Assembly (NCBI GenBank): GCA_029253705.1
Contig: JAQWYY010000235.1
Span: 1 to 39,393, forward strand
Length of the DNA stretch: 39,393 nucleotides
DNA from: Luminiphilus sp.
Lineage (GTDB): Bacteria; Pseudomonadota; Gammaproteobacteria; Pseudomonadales; Halieaceae
Direction of reading: 5' to 3'
The position numbers and the translations under genes were made by a program. The notes below the pieces were generated by a model, which saw only the letters and a list, made by a program, of their open reading frames with translations, made no database searches and was not told where the DNA came from. Below, one piece after another: positions 1 through 7,738 of this stretch. Position 1 is the first letter of the stretch, and each line of letters begins with the position of its first letter.

Positions 1-268
1 AGCGACCTACCCGAATCCGCCGGAGGTCACGGCTAATGGATTCCTATTTGGTCTTGCTCCGAGTGGGGTTTACCATCGCCACGCCTGTTGCCAGCCGCGC
101 GGTGCGCTCTTACCGCACCTTTTCACCCTTACCTGACATGGCCAGGCGGTTTCCTTTCTGCTGCACTTTCCGTGGGCTCACACCCCCCAGGCGTTACCTG
201 GCACTCTGACCTCTGGAGCCCGGACTTTCCTCCATCACCCAGGGCGACAGCGATCGTCTAATCAGCTC
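1..268 (-). ncRNA. rnpB: RNase P RNA (rnpB), bacterial type A, 3' end cut by the window edge
   Basis: This is the catalytic RNA of RNase P, which matures the 5' ends of tRNAs. Read on the minus strand it shows the conserved core GAGGAAAGTCCGGGCTCC (complement of about 215-232), the block GGTAAGGGTGAAAAGGTGCG, the block GGTAAGAGCGCACCG, and the substrate-binding loop region GGAGCAAGACCAAATAG. The 5' end near 268 is set by alignment to the E. coli start (GAAGCTGACCAGAC against GAGCTGATTAGAC) and by a promoter that predicts initiation there. Roughly the last 60 nt (3' side) lie outside the window. Two peripheral helices look shortened compared with E. coli: P3 is reduced to about six pairs, and the P12 region is about 12 nt shorter. 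Confidence 0.95.
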
Positions 269-274
269 ACGTCC

Positions 275-303
275 AAGATAAGGCCGTGCACGCCCGCACT
301 CAA
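275..303 (-). promoter_or_regulatory. sigma-70 promoter of rnpB
   Basis: On the minus strand TTGAGT (298-303) and TATCTT (275-280) are separated by exactly 17 bases. Initiation about 7 nt downstream falls at 268, the 5' end expected from homology. The promoter lies just beyond the rsmI stop codon, so rnpB can be transcribed independently. Confidence 0.6.
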
Positions 304-313
304 GCTCGAAATG

Positions 314-1153
314 TCAGTTTTTTTCACGGTTTATGAGCTGCTCGTACAAAACCCGAGCCTTTATACCGCTCACATCCGCAACGATGGACGCCGCTTTACG
401 GGGCGGTAATTCGTCGCCAAGTCGAAACAGGAGCTGTCGGTCTCTCTCAGACAGCTCTGTACCCTGCTGATCCGGTGCTGGGCCTATCAGTAAAACCTGT
501 TCACCACGCTGCTGATTCGCATCGACTTCAACCCAACCGAGCAAGGCCGATAGAGAGTCACGCTTAATTGTCTCAAAAGCCTTGCTGAGCTCTCTTGCTA
601 AAACAGCCTCACGCTCCGGCCCCATAATATCGACAGCATCGACAAGTGTCCCTCGGATGCGGTGTGGCGCCTCGTAAAAGATCAGCGTGCCTGCCTGATG
701 CTGCAGGGACTGCAAGCGCTTTCGCCTTTGCTGAGGTTTTGACGGCAAAAAGCCTTCGAAGAAAAAACGATCGGTGGGCAAGCCGGCACCACTGAGCGCC
801 GCGATCGCGGCACAGGGGCCGGGCAATGGGAAGATAGGGACTCTTCTATCCTGTGCTGCGCGCACCAATCGAAATCCAGGATCTGACACTAGCGGCGTAC
901 CCGCGTCGCTGATAAGCGCGACCGCCTCGCCATTTACCATGCGCCCCAACAGCTGCTCGGTCACCTGATCGGACACATGATCATGATATGCGCAAAGTGG
1001 CGTTTCAATTTCATAGTGAGCCAACAGCTTCCGGCTGTGACGCGTATCCTCGGCAGCAATCAGCGCAACACCTTTCAACGTCTCAACTGCGCGCTGGGTG
1101 ATATCGGCTAAATTACCAATTGGCGTCGGTACAATGTACAAACCACGTTCCAA
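314..1153 (-). CDS. rsmI: 16S rRNA (cytidine-1402-2'-O)-methyltransferase RsmI
   Basis: RsmI uses S-adenosylmethionine to 2'-O-methylate C1402 in the decoding centre of 16S rRNA. The 279-residue protein has the family N-terminus LYIVPTPIGNLADIT, followed by AAEDTRHSRKLL, the glycine-rich SDAGTPLVSDPG segment and FPLPGPCA, in the order typical of the tetrapyrrole-methylase fold. Length matches the family. The start codon is TTG at 1151-1153. It is chosen because GGAG sits 8 nt upstream, an in-frame stop lies six codons upstream, and the conserved N-terminus begins immediately after it. The gene is divergent from lpoA with about 29 bp between starts, the arrangement known from E. coli and Pseudomonas. 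Confidence 0.95.
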   Translation of the reverse strand: MERGLYIVPTPIGNLADITQRAVETLKGVALIAAEDTRHSRKLLAHYEIETPLCAYHDHVSDQVTEQLLGRMVNGEAVALISDAGTPLVSDPGFRLVRAAQDRRVPIFPLPGPCAAIAALSGAGLPTDRFFFEGFLPSKPQQRRKRLQSLQHQAGTLIFYEAPHRIRGTLVDAVDIMGPEREAVLARELSKAFETIKRDSLSALLGWVEVDANQQRGEQVLLIGPAPDQQGTELSERDRQLLFRLGDELPPRKAASIVADVSGIKARVLYEQLINREKN

Positions 1154-1182
1154 GAAGGCGACTCCGTTCTATACTCTGCCCC

Positions 1183-2976
1183 ATGATCTCAAATCTACCT
1201 ATCGCTCGTCTGCCTATTAAGGCCACTTTTATACTCGTATTATTGAGCTGCTTTACAACGGGGTGCCAAACCACAAGCACCTCCGAGCAAGCATTACCAA
1301 AAATCTCCCTAGAAAATTTGGGGCAAAACACGCTGGCGCCCCTGCCCGCTTCTTCAGATCAGCAGCTAGATCTCGCTGCTATCAATGCAGTGAGAGATAG
1401 GGCGCTCACAGAAGGTGTTGTAGCAGCGCGCATCCTCAGGGACGCTTACCTCGTTAAAGGTATCGACGTAATTACTGCGAGCATCATTGATGCTGATATT
1501 GCTTGGTTCAATGGCAATATCGAGGCGGCTGAACGCTTAATGAGAGGCGCCAACACCTCGAGCGTCGAAGGGCAGCTTTTCGTTCTTGCTACAGTTGAGG
1601 AAAGAGCCCGCATTCAAGGCCGATGGCTCGACGCAGCCAGGCTGGCGCATTTCAGAATCAAGCTGTTAATGAAACCTACTCAGGCAACACCCATCGACAA
1701 CCAGTCTCCCAGACTAGACACAGGACACGGTGATACATTGTGGACTCTGCTGATGCATCTTGATGATGGGCAGCTGGAACGAGCCGCCGCCATGGCCGAT
1801 GATCCAGACTGGCGGGGGTGGCTGACACTACTGCAAGCCTACCGATCCGGTCGAAATGCAACCTACAACTGGCTTGCCACCCACCCAGATCATACCGCTA
1901 TCAACCCCCTCCCCGCGGCGCTGGAGACTTGGCTGGATGCCAAACCCCCCGAAAATATTGGCGTGCTTCTGCCACTGTCCGGGCGGCTCCAATCAGCTGG
2001 GAATGCTGTACTGGAGGGCATAACAGAAGGCCTGTACCGGAGATTTCCAAATCCCGAAAAGCGCCCAAGGCTGTTTACAATTGATACCGAACTGAGACCC
2101 AGCGCTGTGGCAGCATACCGTGACGCCCTTACTGAAGGCGCCGATCTGATCATTGGTCCACTCATTAAATCAGAGGCACAGACTCTCGAAAGCCTACGAG
2201 AGCGCCCAACACCCGTGATCGCACTGAATCGACCGGAGGTCTTCGCCAGCTTGGGCGTATCAAACTGGAGCGCTATGAGCTTGGCCCCTGAAGATGAAGC
2301 CCGTCAGATCGCACGGGTGGCATTTGGCAGAGGCCAAAGAAAAGCACTGGTTATTCGCCCCGATAATGAATGGGGCCGACGAATGGAACTGGCTTTAAAT
2401 GAGGTTTGGAGAAGTATGGGTGGGGTCACTGCCGATACTTTGATCCTTAGCACCGCCACTGCCGCCTCTGAGCAAGTAGGCACCAGTGCCGGAGCAGTGG
2501 CGTCAGAACGTAGAATAACTGAGATGGAAGAGGTCTTTGAAGCTCCGGTCGCGTCCCGACCTCGACGACGCCAAGATTTCGATGTTATTTTTTTACTGGC
2601 GTCAGATCCCGAAGAGGCCCGACGCCTTCGCCCTTTGCTGATCTATCACTACAGCGGCGACGTTCCCGTTTATAGTTCTTCCGCGGTGTATAGCGGGCAT
2701 GACCACGGTCAGAACCAAGACCTAAACAACCTCATTCTGGTAGAAACTCCAGCGGTACTGGACGCACTAAAAGTAGATCGCTACACGCGATTACGAGCAT
2801 TAGGATTCGACGCCGTGGTTATGATTGACCACTGGCAGCAAGCAGAGGCCACTGAAGCCGCCTTATTTCAGGGTAGGACGGGGCTTCTAAACCGGCTTTC
2901 TAATGGCGAAATCGAGAGGGAGCTTAATTCCGTTGCTTTTGATGGCGGCAAACTCAAAGCGCTGCCAATACGCTAG
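1183..2976 (+). CDS. lpoA: Penicillin-binding protein activator LpoA (outer-membrane lipoprotein)
   Basis: LpoA is an outer-membrane lipoprotein that reaches through the periplasm and activates PBP1a during peptidoglycan synthesis. The ORF track starts at a TTG at 1120 that overlaps rsmI. The ATG at 1183 is preferred because it gives a standard lipoprotein signal (MISNLPIARLPIKATFILVL, then TTGC with Cys28 as the lipidated residue), for a 597-aa product. The N-terminal half looks like a helical TPR-type domain. The second half, from about ENIGVLLPLSGRLQSAGNAV, is a periplasmic-binding-protein-like fold with the ADLIIGPLIKSEAQTL segment. No clear Shine-Dalgarno precedes 1183. A TTCCAA-16-TATACT promoter-like pair at 1148-1175 would give an almost leaderless mRNA. 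The gene heads a likely lpoA-yraN-diaA-dolP operon. Confidence 0.93.
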   Translation: MISNLPIARLPIKATFILVLLSCFTTGCQTTSTSEQALPKISLENLGQNTLAPLPASSDQQLDLAAINAVRDRALTEGVVAARILRDAYLVKGIDVITASIIDADIAWFNGNIEAAERLMRGANTSSVEGQLFVLATVEERARIQGRWLDAARLAHFRIKLLMKPTQATPIDNQSPRLDTGHGDTLWTLLMHLDDGQLERAAAMADDPDWRGWLTLLQAYRSGRNATYNWLATHPDHTAINPLPAALETWLDAKPPENIGVLLPLSGRLQSAGNAVLEGITEGLYRRFPNPEKRPRLFTIDTELRPSAVAAYRDALTEGADLIIGPLIKSEAQTLESLRERPTPVIALNRPEVFASLGVSNWSAMSLAPEDEARQIARVAFGRGQRKALVIRPDNEWGRRMELALNEVWRSMGGVTADTLILSTATAASEQVGTSAGAVASERRITEMEEVFEAPVASRPRRRQDFDVIFLLASDPEEARRLRPLLIYHYSGDVPVYSSSAVYSGHDHGQNQDLNNLILVETPAVLDALKVDRYTRLRALGFDAVVMIDHWQQAEATEAALFQGRTGLLNRLSNGEIERELNSVAFDGGKLKALPIR

Positions 2977-3006
2977 CAGTGGTGATGGCAATGAACAGCA
3001 AAACAC

Positions 3007-3369
3007 GTGAATATACAAACGGGCAAAGAGGCGGAGGACCACGCAGAAAGCTACTTAATAGCTCAAGGTCTGAGAACTCTGGCGCGCAATGTATGCTGCC
3101 GCTATGGCGAAATAGACATTATTATGGAGCACGGATTAACGGTTGTTTTCGTCGAGGTGCGGGCCCGCTGGGAACAGCGATTCCAAACCGGTGCGGGCTC
3201 AGTCAATTATCGCAAACAGCAGCGTCTCATCCGAACCGCCAGTGTGGTCATACAGCGAATGCCAGTTTTGCAGGACCGCCCCGTCAGATTCGATGTCGTC
3301 GCCTACAATACGTCACAAAAGCATCGAGCGGCACAGTGGATTCAGCAGGCTTTCGATGCATCTAACTGA
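3007..3369 (+). CDS. yraN: UPF0102 protein YraN (nuclease-fold family)
   Basis: This is a 120-aa YraN-family protein with a predicted PD-(D/E)XK-like restriction-endonuclease fold; its cellular role is not firmly established. The diagnostic motifs are present in order: an N-terminal helix GKEAEDHAESYLIAQGLR, the acidic strand YGEIDIIM, and VVFVEVRAR, where the usual EVK/EVR motif carries Arg, followed by GSVNYRKQQRL and VRFDVVAY. The start is GTG at 3007, the only start codon after the in-frame stop at 2992. It lies 30 bp downstream of lpoA and keeps the lpoA-yraN-diaA order of E. coli and Pseudomonas. Confidence 0.92.
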   Translation: MNIQTGKEAEDHAESYLIAQGLRTLARNVCCRYGEIDIIMEHGLTVVFVEVRARWEQRFQTGAGSVNYRKQQRLIRTASVVIQRMPVLQDRPVRFDVVAYNTSQKHRAAQWIQQAFDASN

Positions 3370-3387
3370 AGGGGTATTAATCGGGCT

Positions 3388-3945
3388 ATGACTCCCTACG
3401 ACGACATCGCAACGTTTTTTCACGGTTACATAGAACAGCTGAGCCTGTCTGTGGATGACATAGCGGACGTCACGGGGAATGCCGCGAGCCTAGCGACGCA
3501 GACGGTTATTAACGAGAAAAAACTCATCGTCTGTGGCGTCGGCCCTGATGCGGCGGCAGCCGGACTGCTGGCCGAATTGTTACAACAAGGCCTCTATCGA
3601 GAACGGCCGTCAATACCTGCGATAGAGCTAACTAGCCGGCACATCACCAGTCTCGATCCCGGAGTGGGTTGGTTAACTCAACAACTTACAGCCTTGGGGC
3701 AACCCGGTGACTTAGTGATTCTCTTCGCCACATCACTCAATCAGGTCGACCTAGAATTCCTATCTTCAGCAATTGTTAAGCGTGACCTGACGTCAGTATG
3801 GGTCGGTGCGCAAGGATCCGGCCCTAGCCTGGCATTTCCAGGAGCTGATCGAGCAACCGCTCTGGCACTATCCCAATGTTGCTCCATCTGCCTCGCTAAA
3901 CTGATCGATATATCCTTATTTGGTACCTTGGAGGACACGACGTGA
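3388..3945 (+). CDS. diaA: DiaA-like SIS-domain protein (replication-initiation regulator family), divergent
   Basis: The position between yraN and dolP, the length (185 aa) and the overall pattern identify this as the DiaA homologue; in E. coli DiaA binds DnaA and times initiation at oriC. Recognisable segments are KLIVCGVGPDAAAAGLLAEL, RERPSIPAIELTS, LGQPGDLVILFATS and the C-terminal LIDISLFG. The phosphosugar-binding signatures of SIS proteins are degenerate: the CGNGTSAAN-type loop reads CGVGPDAAA, STRGNS reads ATSLNQ, and the QE before the last helix is lost. It is therefore probably non-catalytic. The 3' end overlaps the dolP start by 4 bp (GTGA), which suggests translational coupling. 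Whether it still binds DnaA cannot be told from sequence. Confidence 0.8.
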   Translation: MTPYDDIATFFHGYIEQLSLSVDDIADVTGNAASLATQTVINEKKLIVCGVGPDAAAAGLLAELLQQGLYRERPSIPAIELTSRHITSLDPGVGWLTQQLTALGQPGDLVILFATSLNQVDLEFLSSAIVKRDLTSVWVGAQGSGPSLAFPGADRATALALSQCCSICLAKLIDISLFGTLEDTT

Positions 3946-4514
3946 GCCCTTTGTTAAAAAAGTTTTTTATCATTTTATCCGTTGTTTATTTGACCGGCTG
4001 TGGAACGGTTCTCGCGACTTTCGAAAGTAACACTATTGAAGATGAACCCGGTGAACGCAGCCTTGCGGAACAGGTTTTGGATGAAAGCATAGAGACAAAA
4101 GCCGTCGTTAACATTAGGGCGGCCAACACCGATTTCGACGACCTGGGATTCCTTGTCGTGTCCTATAACGGTTATGTATTAATTGCGGGCGAAGTTCCCA
4201 CTCAAAGCCTTAAAGATGAAGCCTCAAACGTAGTGCGTCAGATAGAAGGCGTAAGACGAATCTATAACGAATTGGCTATAGGGCCGAAGTCGTCTAGCGG
4301 AACAGAGGCCAATGACGTTTGGCTCACGACGAAGGTAAAAACTGCCTTGCTTACCGACTCCGAAGTGCCATCGCTACGTGTGAAAGTTGTGACCGAAAAC
4401 GGCGTGGTCTATCTGATGGGGCTATTATCGACAGAAGAGGCTAACAGGGCAGCAACCGCCGCTGCCGAAGTCGACGGGATAAAGCGGGTTGTGCGGCTTT
4501 TTGAGCTCATTTAA
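3942..4514 (+). CDS. dolP: Outer-membrane lipoprotein DolP (YraP), two BON domains
   Basis: DolP is a dual-BON-domain lipoprotein that in E. coli supports outer-membrane integrity and BAM function at anionic-lipid-rich sites. The 190-aa product starts at GTG 3942, overlapping the diaA stop. It has a signal sequence ending in YLTGC (lipobox, Cys as acyl acceptor). Two BON repeats follow, one around VLIAGEVPTQSLKDEASNVV and one around VVYLMGLLSTEEANRAA, each with the expected internal glycine. A short hydrophobic C-terminus (VVRLFELI) closes the second domain. It is the last gene of the lpoA cluster and faces sspB convergently. Confidence 0.93.
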   Translation: MSPLLKKFFIILSVVYLTGCGTVLATFESNTIEDEPGERSLAEQVLDESIETKAVVNIRAANTDFDDLGFLVVSYNGYVLIAGEVPTQSLKDEASNVVRQIEGVRRIYNELAIGPKSSSGTEANDVWLTTKVKTALLTDSEVPSLRVKVVTENGVVYLMGLLSTEEANRAATAAAEVDGIKRVVRLFELI

Positions 4515-4529
4515 CAGGACTTGAGACCA

Positions 4530-4550
4530 ACAACACTAAATTAGTGTTGT
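4530..4550. terminator. Perfect inverted repeat between convergent dolP and sspB; candidate bidirectional terminator
   Basis: ACAACACTAA and TTAGTGTTGT form 10-base perfect arms around one base; as RNA this would be an 8-bp stem with a 5-nt loop. It lies in the 53-bp gap between dolP (plus) and sspB (minus). There is no immediate U-tract. On the plus strand a short T-run comes about 15 nt later. Terminator function is therefore inferred from placement. Confidence 0.4.
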
Positions 4551-4567
4551 GCGGTTCACCTGGGTTT

Positions 4568-4966
4568 TTATTTCACAATCTTCAGTGCGGGGCGATGACC
4601 ACGCTCGGTCGAGGGAGAGTCTCCAATATAGGGGGGCTCAGGATCTGGATCGGGCTCCATGGGGCCATCGAAAACCATGCCTTGACCGTTCTCACGCGCA
4701 TAAATACCGAGGATTGCGGCAATCGGAACCTCAACATCTTGTGGTTGACCGCCGAACCTGCCATTGAAAGCAACGGTGTCATTGCCCATTTGTAACGATA
4801 CGACGGCCGAAGGGGAGATATTGAGAACAATTTGCCCATCGCTGACGTAGCTTTCAGGGACAAAAACTCCCTCACCGGTGGCATCAACCAAAAGGTGTGG
4901 TGTGCAATCGTTATCAACGATCCACTCGTAGATAGCGCGAATTATGTAAGGCCTACTTGAGTTCAC
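4568..4966 (-). CDS. sspB: ClpXP protease adaptor SspB
   Basis: SspB delivers ssrA-tagged and some other substrates to ClpXP. The 132-aa protein has the conserved substrate-binding domain (RPYIIRAIYEWIVDNDCTPH, then GQIVLNISPSAV and ISFNARFGG-like FNGRFGG). An acidic, proline-rich linker (MEPDPDPEPPY) follows, and the C-terminal ClpX-docking tail is RPALKIVK, matching the E. coli XB motif. The start is GTG at 4964-4966; no strong Shine-Dalgarno is seen. It lies 15 bp downstream of sspA, the usual sspA-sspB pair. Confidence 0.95.
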   Translation of the reverse strand: MNSSRPYIIRAIYEWIVDNDCTPHLLVDATGEGVFVPESYVSDGQIVLNISPSAVVSLQMGNDTVAFNGRFGGQPQDVEVPIAAILGIYARENGQGMVFDGPMEPDPDPEPPYIGDSPSTERGHRPALKIVK

Positions 4967-4981
4967 AAACGTGATGCTCGA

Positions 4982-5635
4982 CTAAAGGCGCATTTCTCGC
5001 TCATGGACGGTAAGACTTTCCTGGAAAGACTCTCTACGGAACAAGCTGTCCATATAGGCCAATAGAGGCTTTGACTGTTTGCCGGGTCGAATATCAACCC
5101 CCAAAGAGGGTAATCGCCACAAAATGGGGGCGATGCAACAGTCTACGAGAGTGAACTCTTCACTCATAAAATAAGGCTTTTCAGCAAAAATAGGCGCAAT
5201 TGCCATCAAGCCGTCTCGCAGTTCCTTGGCAGATTTAGTCACTACATTGTCTGATCTGGAGTTCTGAATAGCATCGACCAGACTGCACCAATCTCGCTCT
5301 ATCCGATACATCAGCAAGCGGCTCTCTGCTCTGGCGACAGGGTATACCGGTAGGAGTGGAGGATGCGGAAACCGTTCATCGAGGTATTCCATCATTACCT
5401 TTGACTCGTACAGCACTAGATCGCGGTCTACCAGCGTCGGCATTGTGTTGTAGGGGTTCACGTCTGCCAGCTCGGCAGGCGCAATACCGGAGTCGGATTC
5501 GATAAGATCGACTGTGACTCCTTTCTCTGCAAGTACAATTCGCACCCGATGGCTGTAGTGATTAGTACTATCCGAAAACAGCGTCATTGAAGAGCGCTTG
5601 GACACTACCGCAGAGGCGTCGTCAGACAGTTTCAT
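4982..5635 (-). CDS. sspA: Stringent starvation protein A (SspA)
   Basis: SspA is a glutathione-S-transferase-fold protein that binds RNA polymerase and supports stationary-phase and acid-stress transcription. The 217-aa sequence matches the family through SKRSSMTLFSDSTNHYSHRV, RIVLAEKGV, NTMPTLVDRDLVLYES, and the very conserved MEYLDERFPHPPLLPVYPVA block. The ATG at 5635 has GGAG 7 nt upstream and gives an N-terminal extension before MTLFSD like that of E. coli SspA. It is followed by sspB and preceded by the cytochrome bc1 genes, as in Pseudomonas. Confidence 0.95.
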   Translation of the reverse strand: MKLSDDASAVVSKRSSMTLFSDSTNHYSHRVRIVLAEKGVTVDLIESDSGIAPAELADVNPYNTMPTLVDRDLVLYESKVMMEYLDERFPHPPLLPVYPVARAESRLLMYRIERDWCSLVDAIQNSRSDNVVTKSAKELRDGLMAIAPIFAEKPYFMSEEFTLVDCCIAPILWRLPSLGVDIRPGKQSKPLLAYMDSLFRRESFQESLTVHEREMRL

Positions 5636-5666
5636 TTATTAGCTCCGGGTTGTAGGCGACAATGAG

Positions 5667-5687
5667 GGCAGCATTTGTAGTGCTGCC
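5667..5687. other. 7-bp perfect hairpin between the cytochrome b/c1 gene and sspA
   Basis: GGCAGCA and TGCTGCC flank a 7-nt spacer inside the 72-bp gap between the stop of the bc1 fusion gene and the sspA start. Transcribed from the pet side it would be a stable stem without a U-tract. A role in RNA processing or attenuation between the respiratory genes and sspAB is possible but unproven. Confidence 0.35.
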
Positions 5688-5707
5688 TCGCGTTGTCTGG
5701 TGGGACG

Positions 5708-7738
5708 TTAGTGGACGTCCTTCCAATATTCGCGGCTCAATAGCCATGCGAACACAAAGAAAATAGCAAGGAACAGCAAGACCTTAATGCCCATTTGCTG
5801 CCGTTGCAGCTTTATGGGCTCTGCGGTATACGCCAAAAAGTTAACGAGGTCGTAAATTGCCGAGTCGTACTCTTCCCCACTCATGATACCAGCAGCCGCA
5901 ATTTCAAGTCGGCCACATGGCGCCGCCATCATAGCATCTCCGGTTAAAGGGTCCATCTGACCGTGCTCCAGATCTGGACCTGCTGCACACTCGGGCATTC
6001 CCTGTAGCTCCATCAGCACATGAGGCATGCCCACCTTTGGGAAAACCTTGTTGTTAACGCCATAGGGCCGAGATTCGTCTTTGTAAAAGGTACGCAAGTA
6101 GGTGTAAAGCCACTCGGGCTGCCTAGCGCGAGATACGAGCGTCAAGTCTGGAGGTGTCGCACCAAACCATTTCTTGGCGTTAGCCTTGTCCATGGAATTG
6201 TCCATGAGAGCACCAATTTTTGTCTCGGGATCAAACATCAAGTTGGCTTTGTAGAGGTCCTCAGGGATGCCCAAATCTCTGGCCACCCGATTGTGTCGAG
6301 AGTACTGCAGTGAATGGCAGCCCATACAGTAATTAGTGTATAACGCGGCCCCCCGCTGTAATGACGGCTTGTCGGCCGCATCTGTTTCAATGTGATCACA
6401 GGGAATAGTGCCGCAATCAAACCCGGATTCAGCCCCTACGACCTTCAACGGGATCACCGTCAGAGCCCCCATAAGTGCCAAAATGCCCAAACTTCTGACA
6501 ACACCTATACCACCGTCCATGGTGACTCTGTCAGGAACAGGTTTGACTTTGTCCATCTTCGACCACAGAGGCATGGCTAGAAAAAAAGCAAAGTAAAAAA
6601 TGGTGCAAATCTGTGCCAAGAAAGTGCGCTCTGGTGTAGGTGCCTTGACCCCTAAGACCCCCAGAATCAAAAAACACACCACGAAGAGCAGCAACATGAC
6701 GCGGTTAATCATGCCGCGGTAGCGCCATGACTTAACTTCACATCGGTCTAACCACGGCAGTGCGAAAGGAATTGCCACAGAAGCCGCAAAGAAAACGAAA
6801 CCCCAGAACTTATCAGGGACCGCCCTCAGCACGGAATAAAACGGCGTGAAATACCACACTGGGGCAATGTGCTCAGGGGTTTTCAGTCCGTTGGCTTGCT
6901 CAAAGTTGGCGAACTCGAGGAAAAAGCCACCCATTTCAGGGGCAAAGAACAAAATTGCGCAGAAGAAAAACAAGAAAACCGCAATGCCTTGAATATCGTG
7001 CACCGAGTAATACGGGTGGAACCTAATGCCATCCAGCGGTATGCCGTTGGCATCCTTCTTTTTCTTAATTTCCACTCCGTCAGGGTTATTAGATCCAACC
7101 TCGTGCAGCGCAAGAATGTGCAAAACTACCAGCGCAAGCAACACTATGGGCAGAGCTACCACGTGCAACGCAAAGAATCGGTTTAGTGTAATGCCCGAGA
7201 GCAAATAGTCGCCACGAATCCAAGTTACTATGTCTTCGCCGACTACAGGAATCGCTCCGAAAAGAGAAATAATAACCTGAGCACCCCAGTAAGACATTTG
7301 ACCCCAGGGCAACACGTATCCCACAAAAGCCTCAGCCATCAACACAATGAAGATCATCATTCCAAAAACCCACAGCAACTCGCGAGGCTTTTTGTAAGAG
7401 CCGTAGATGAGGGCTCGGAACATGTGCAGGTATACGACGATAAAGAATGCGGAAGCGCCAGTGGAATGCATGTACCGGAGCAACCAACCATAGTCCACGT
7501 CACGCATGATGTACTCTACTGAAGAAAATGCTTCTTCGGCAGAGGGAGTATAATTCATGGTCAGCCAGATACCCGTCAGTAGCTGGTTGACCAACACTAA
7601 CAGCGAGAACACCCCGAAAAAGTACCAGAGATTGAAGTTTTTGGGAGCATAGTACTCTCCCATATGGGTATTCCAAGCTCTGGTAACAGGCAGGCGGGCA
7701 TCAATCCATCCAACAAAAGAACTCAACGCTTTTTCCAT
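5708..7738 (-). CDS. petBC: Cytochrome b/cytochrome c1 fusion (FbcH-like), bc1 complex
   Basis: One continuous 676-codon frame encodes both redox membrane subunits of ubiquinol:cytochrome c reductase. Residues 1-406 are cytochrome b: haem-ligand histidines H91/H105 and H192/H207, the Qo-site motif as PVWY (within TPEHIAPVWYFTPF), and a C-terminus KPVPDRVT typical of the end of a free-standing cytochrome b. Met407 then begins what looks like a complete cytochrome c1 precursor: signal-like segment VRSLGILALMGALTVIPL with a VGA-ES cleavage candidate near 436, haem site CMGCH at 471-475, likely axial Met in KVGMP (571), and a C-terminal anchor ending REYWKDVH. Separate petB and petC are usual in gammaproteobacteria; Bradyrhizobium FbcH is the known fused and cleaved precedent. 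The start codon overlaps the petA stop (TAATG). Confidence 0.95.
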   Translation of the reverse strand: MEKALSSFVGWIDARLPVTRAWNTHMGEYYAPKNFNLWYFFGVFSLLVLVNQLLTGIWLTMNYTPSAEEAFSSVEYIMRDVDYGWLLRYMHSTGASAFFIVVYLHMFRALIYGSYKKPRELLWVFGMMIFIVLMAEAFVGYVLPWGQMSYWGAQVIISLFGAIPVVGEDIVTWIRGDYLLSGITLNRFFALHVVALPIVLLALVVLHILALHEVGSNNPDGVEIKKKKDANGIPLDGIRFHPYYSVHDIQGIAVFLFFFCAILFFAPEMGGFFLEFANFEQANGLKTPEHIAPVWYFTPFYSVLRAVPDKFWGFVFFAASVAIPFALPWLDRCEVKSWRYRGMINRVMLLLFVVCFLILGVLGVKAPTPERTFLAQICTIFYFAFFLAMPLWSKMDKVKPVPDRVTMDGGIGVVRSLGILALMGALTVIPLKVVGAESGFDCGTIPCDHIETDAADKPSLQRGAALYTNYCMGCHSLQYSRHNRVARDLGIPEDLYKANLMFDPETKIGALMDNSMDKANAKKWFGATPPDLTLVSRARQPEWLYTYLRTFYKDESRPYGVNNKVFPKVGMPHVLMELQGMPECAAGPDLEHGQMDPLTGDAMMAAPCGRLEIAAAGIMSGEEYDSAIYDLVNFLAYTAEPIKLQRQQMGIKVLLFLAIFFVFAWLLSREYWKDVH

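Noticed and set aside
1148-1183. A symmetric bidirectional promoter (TCTATACT) shared by rsmI and lpoA
   Set aside because: On the minus strand it would start transcription near 1161, downstream of the GGAG at 1162-1165 that supports the rsmI TTG start, so the rsmI mRNA would lack its ribosome binding site.
6518-6520. Cytochrome c1 translated separately from the internal ATG
   Set aside because: No good Shine-Dalgarno precedes it and the upstream frame is open; kept only as a minor alternative to a cleaved fusion protein.
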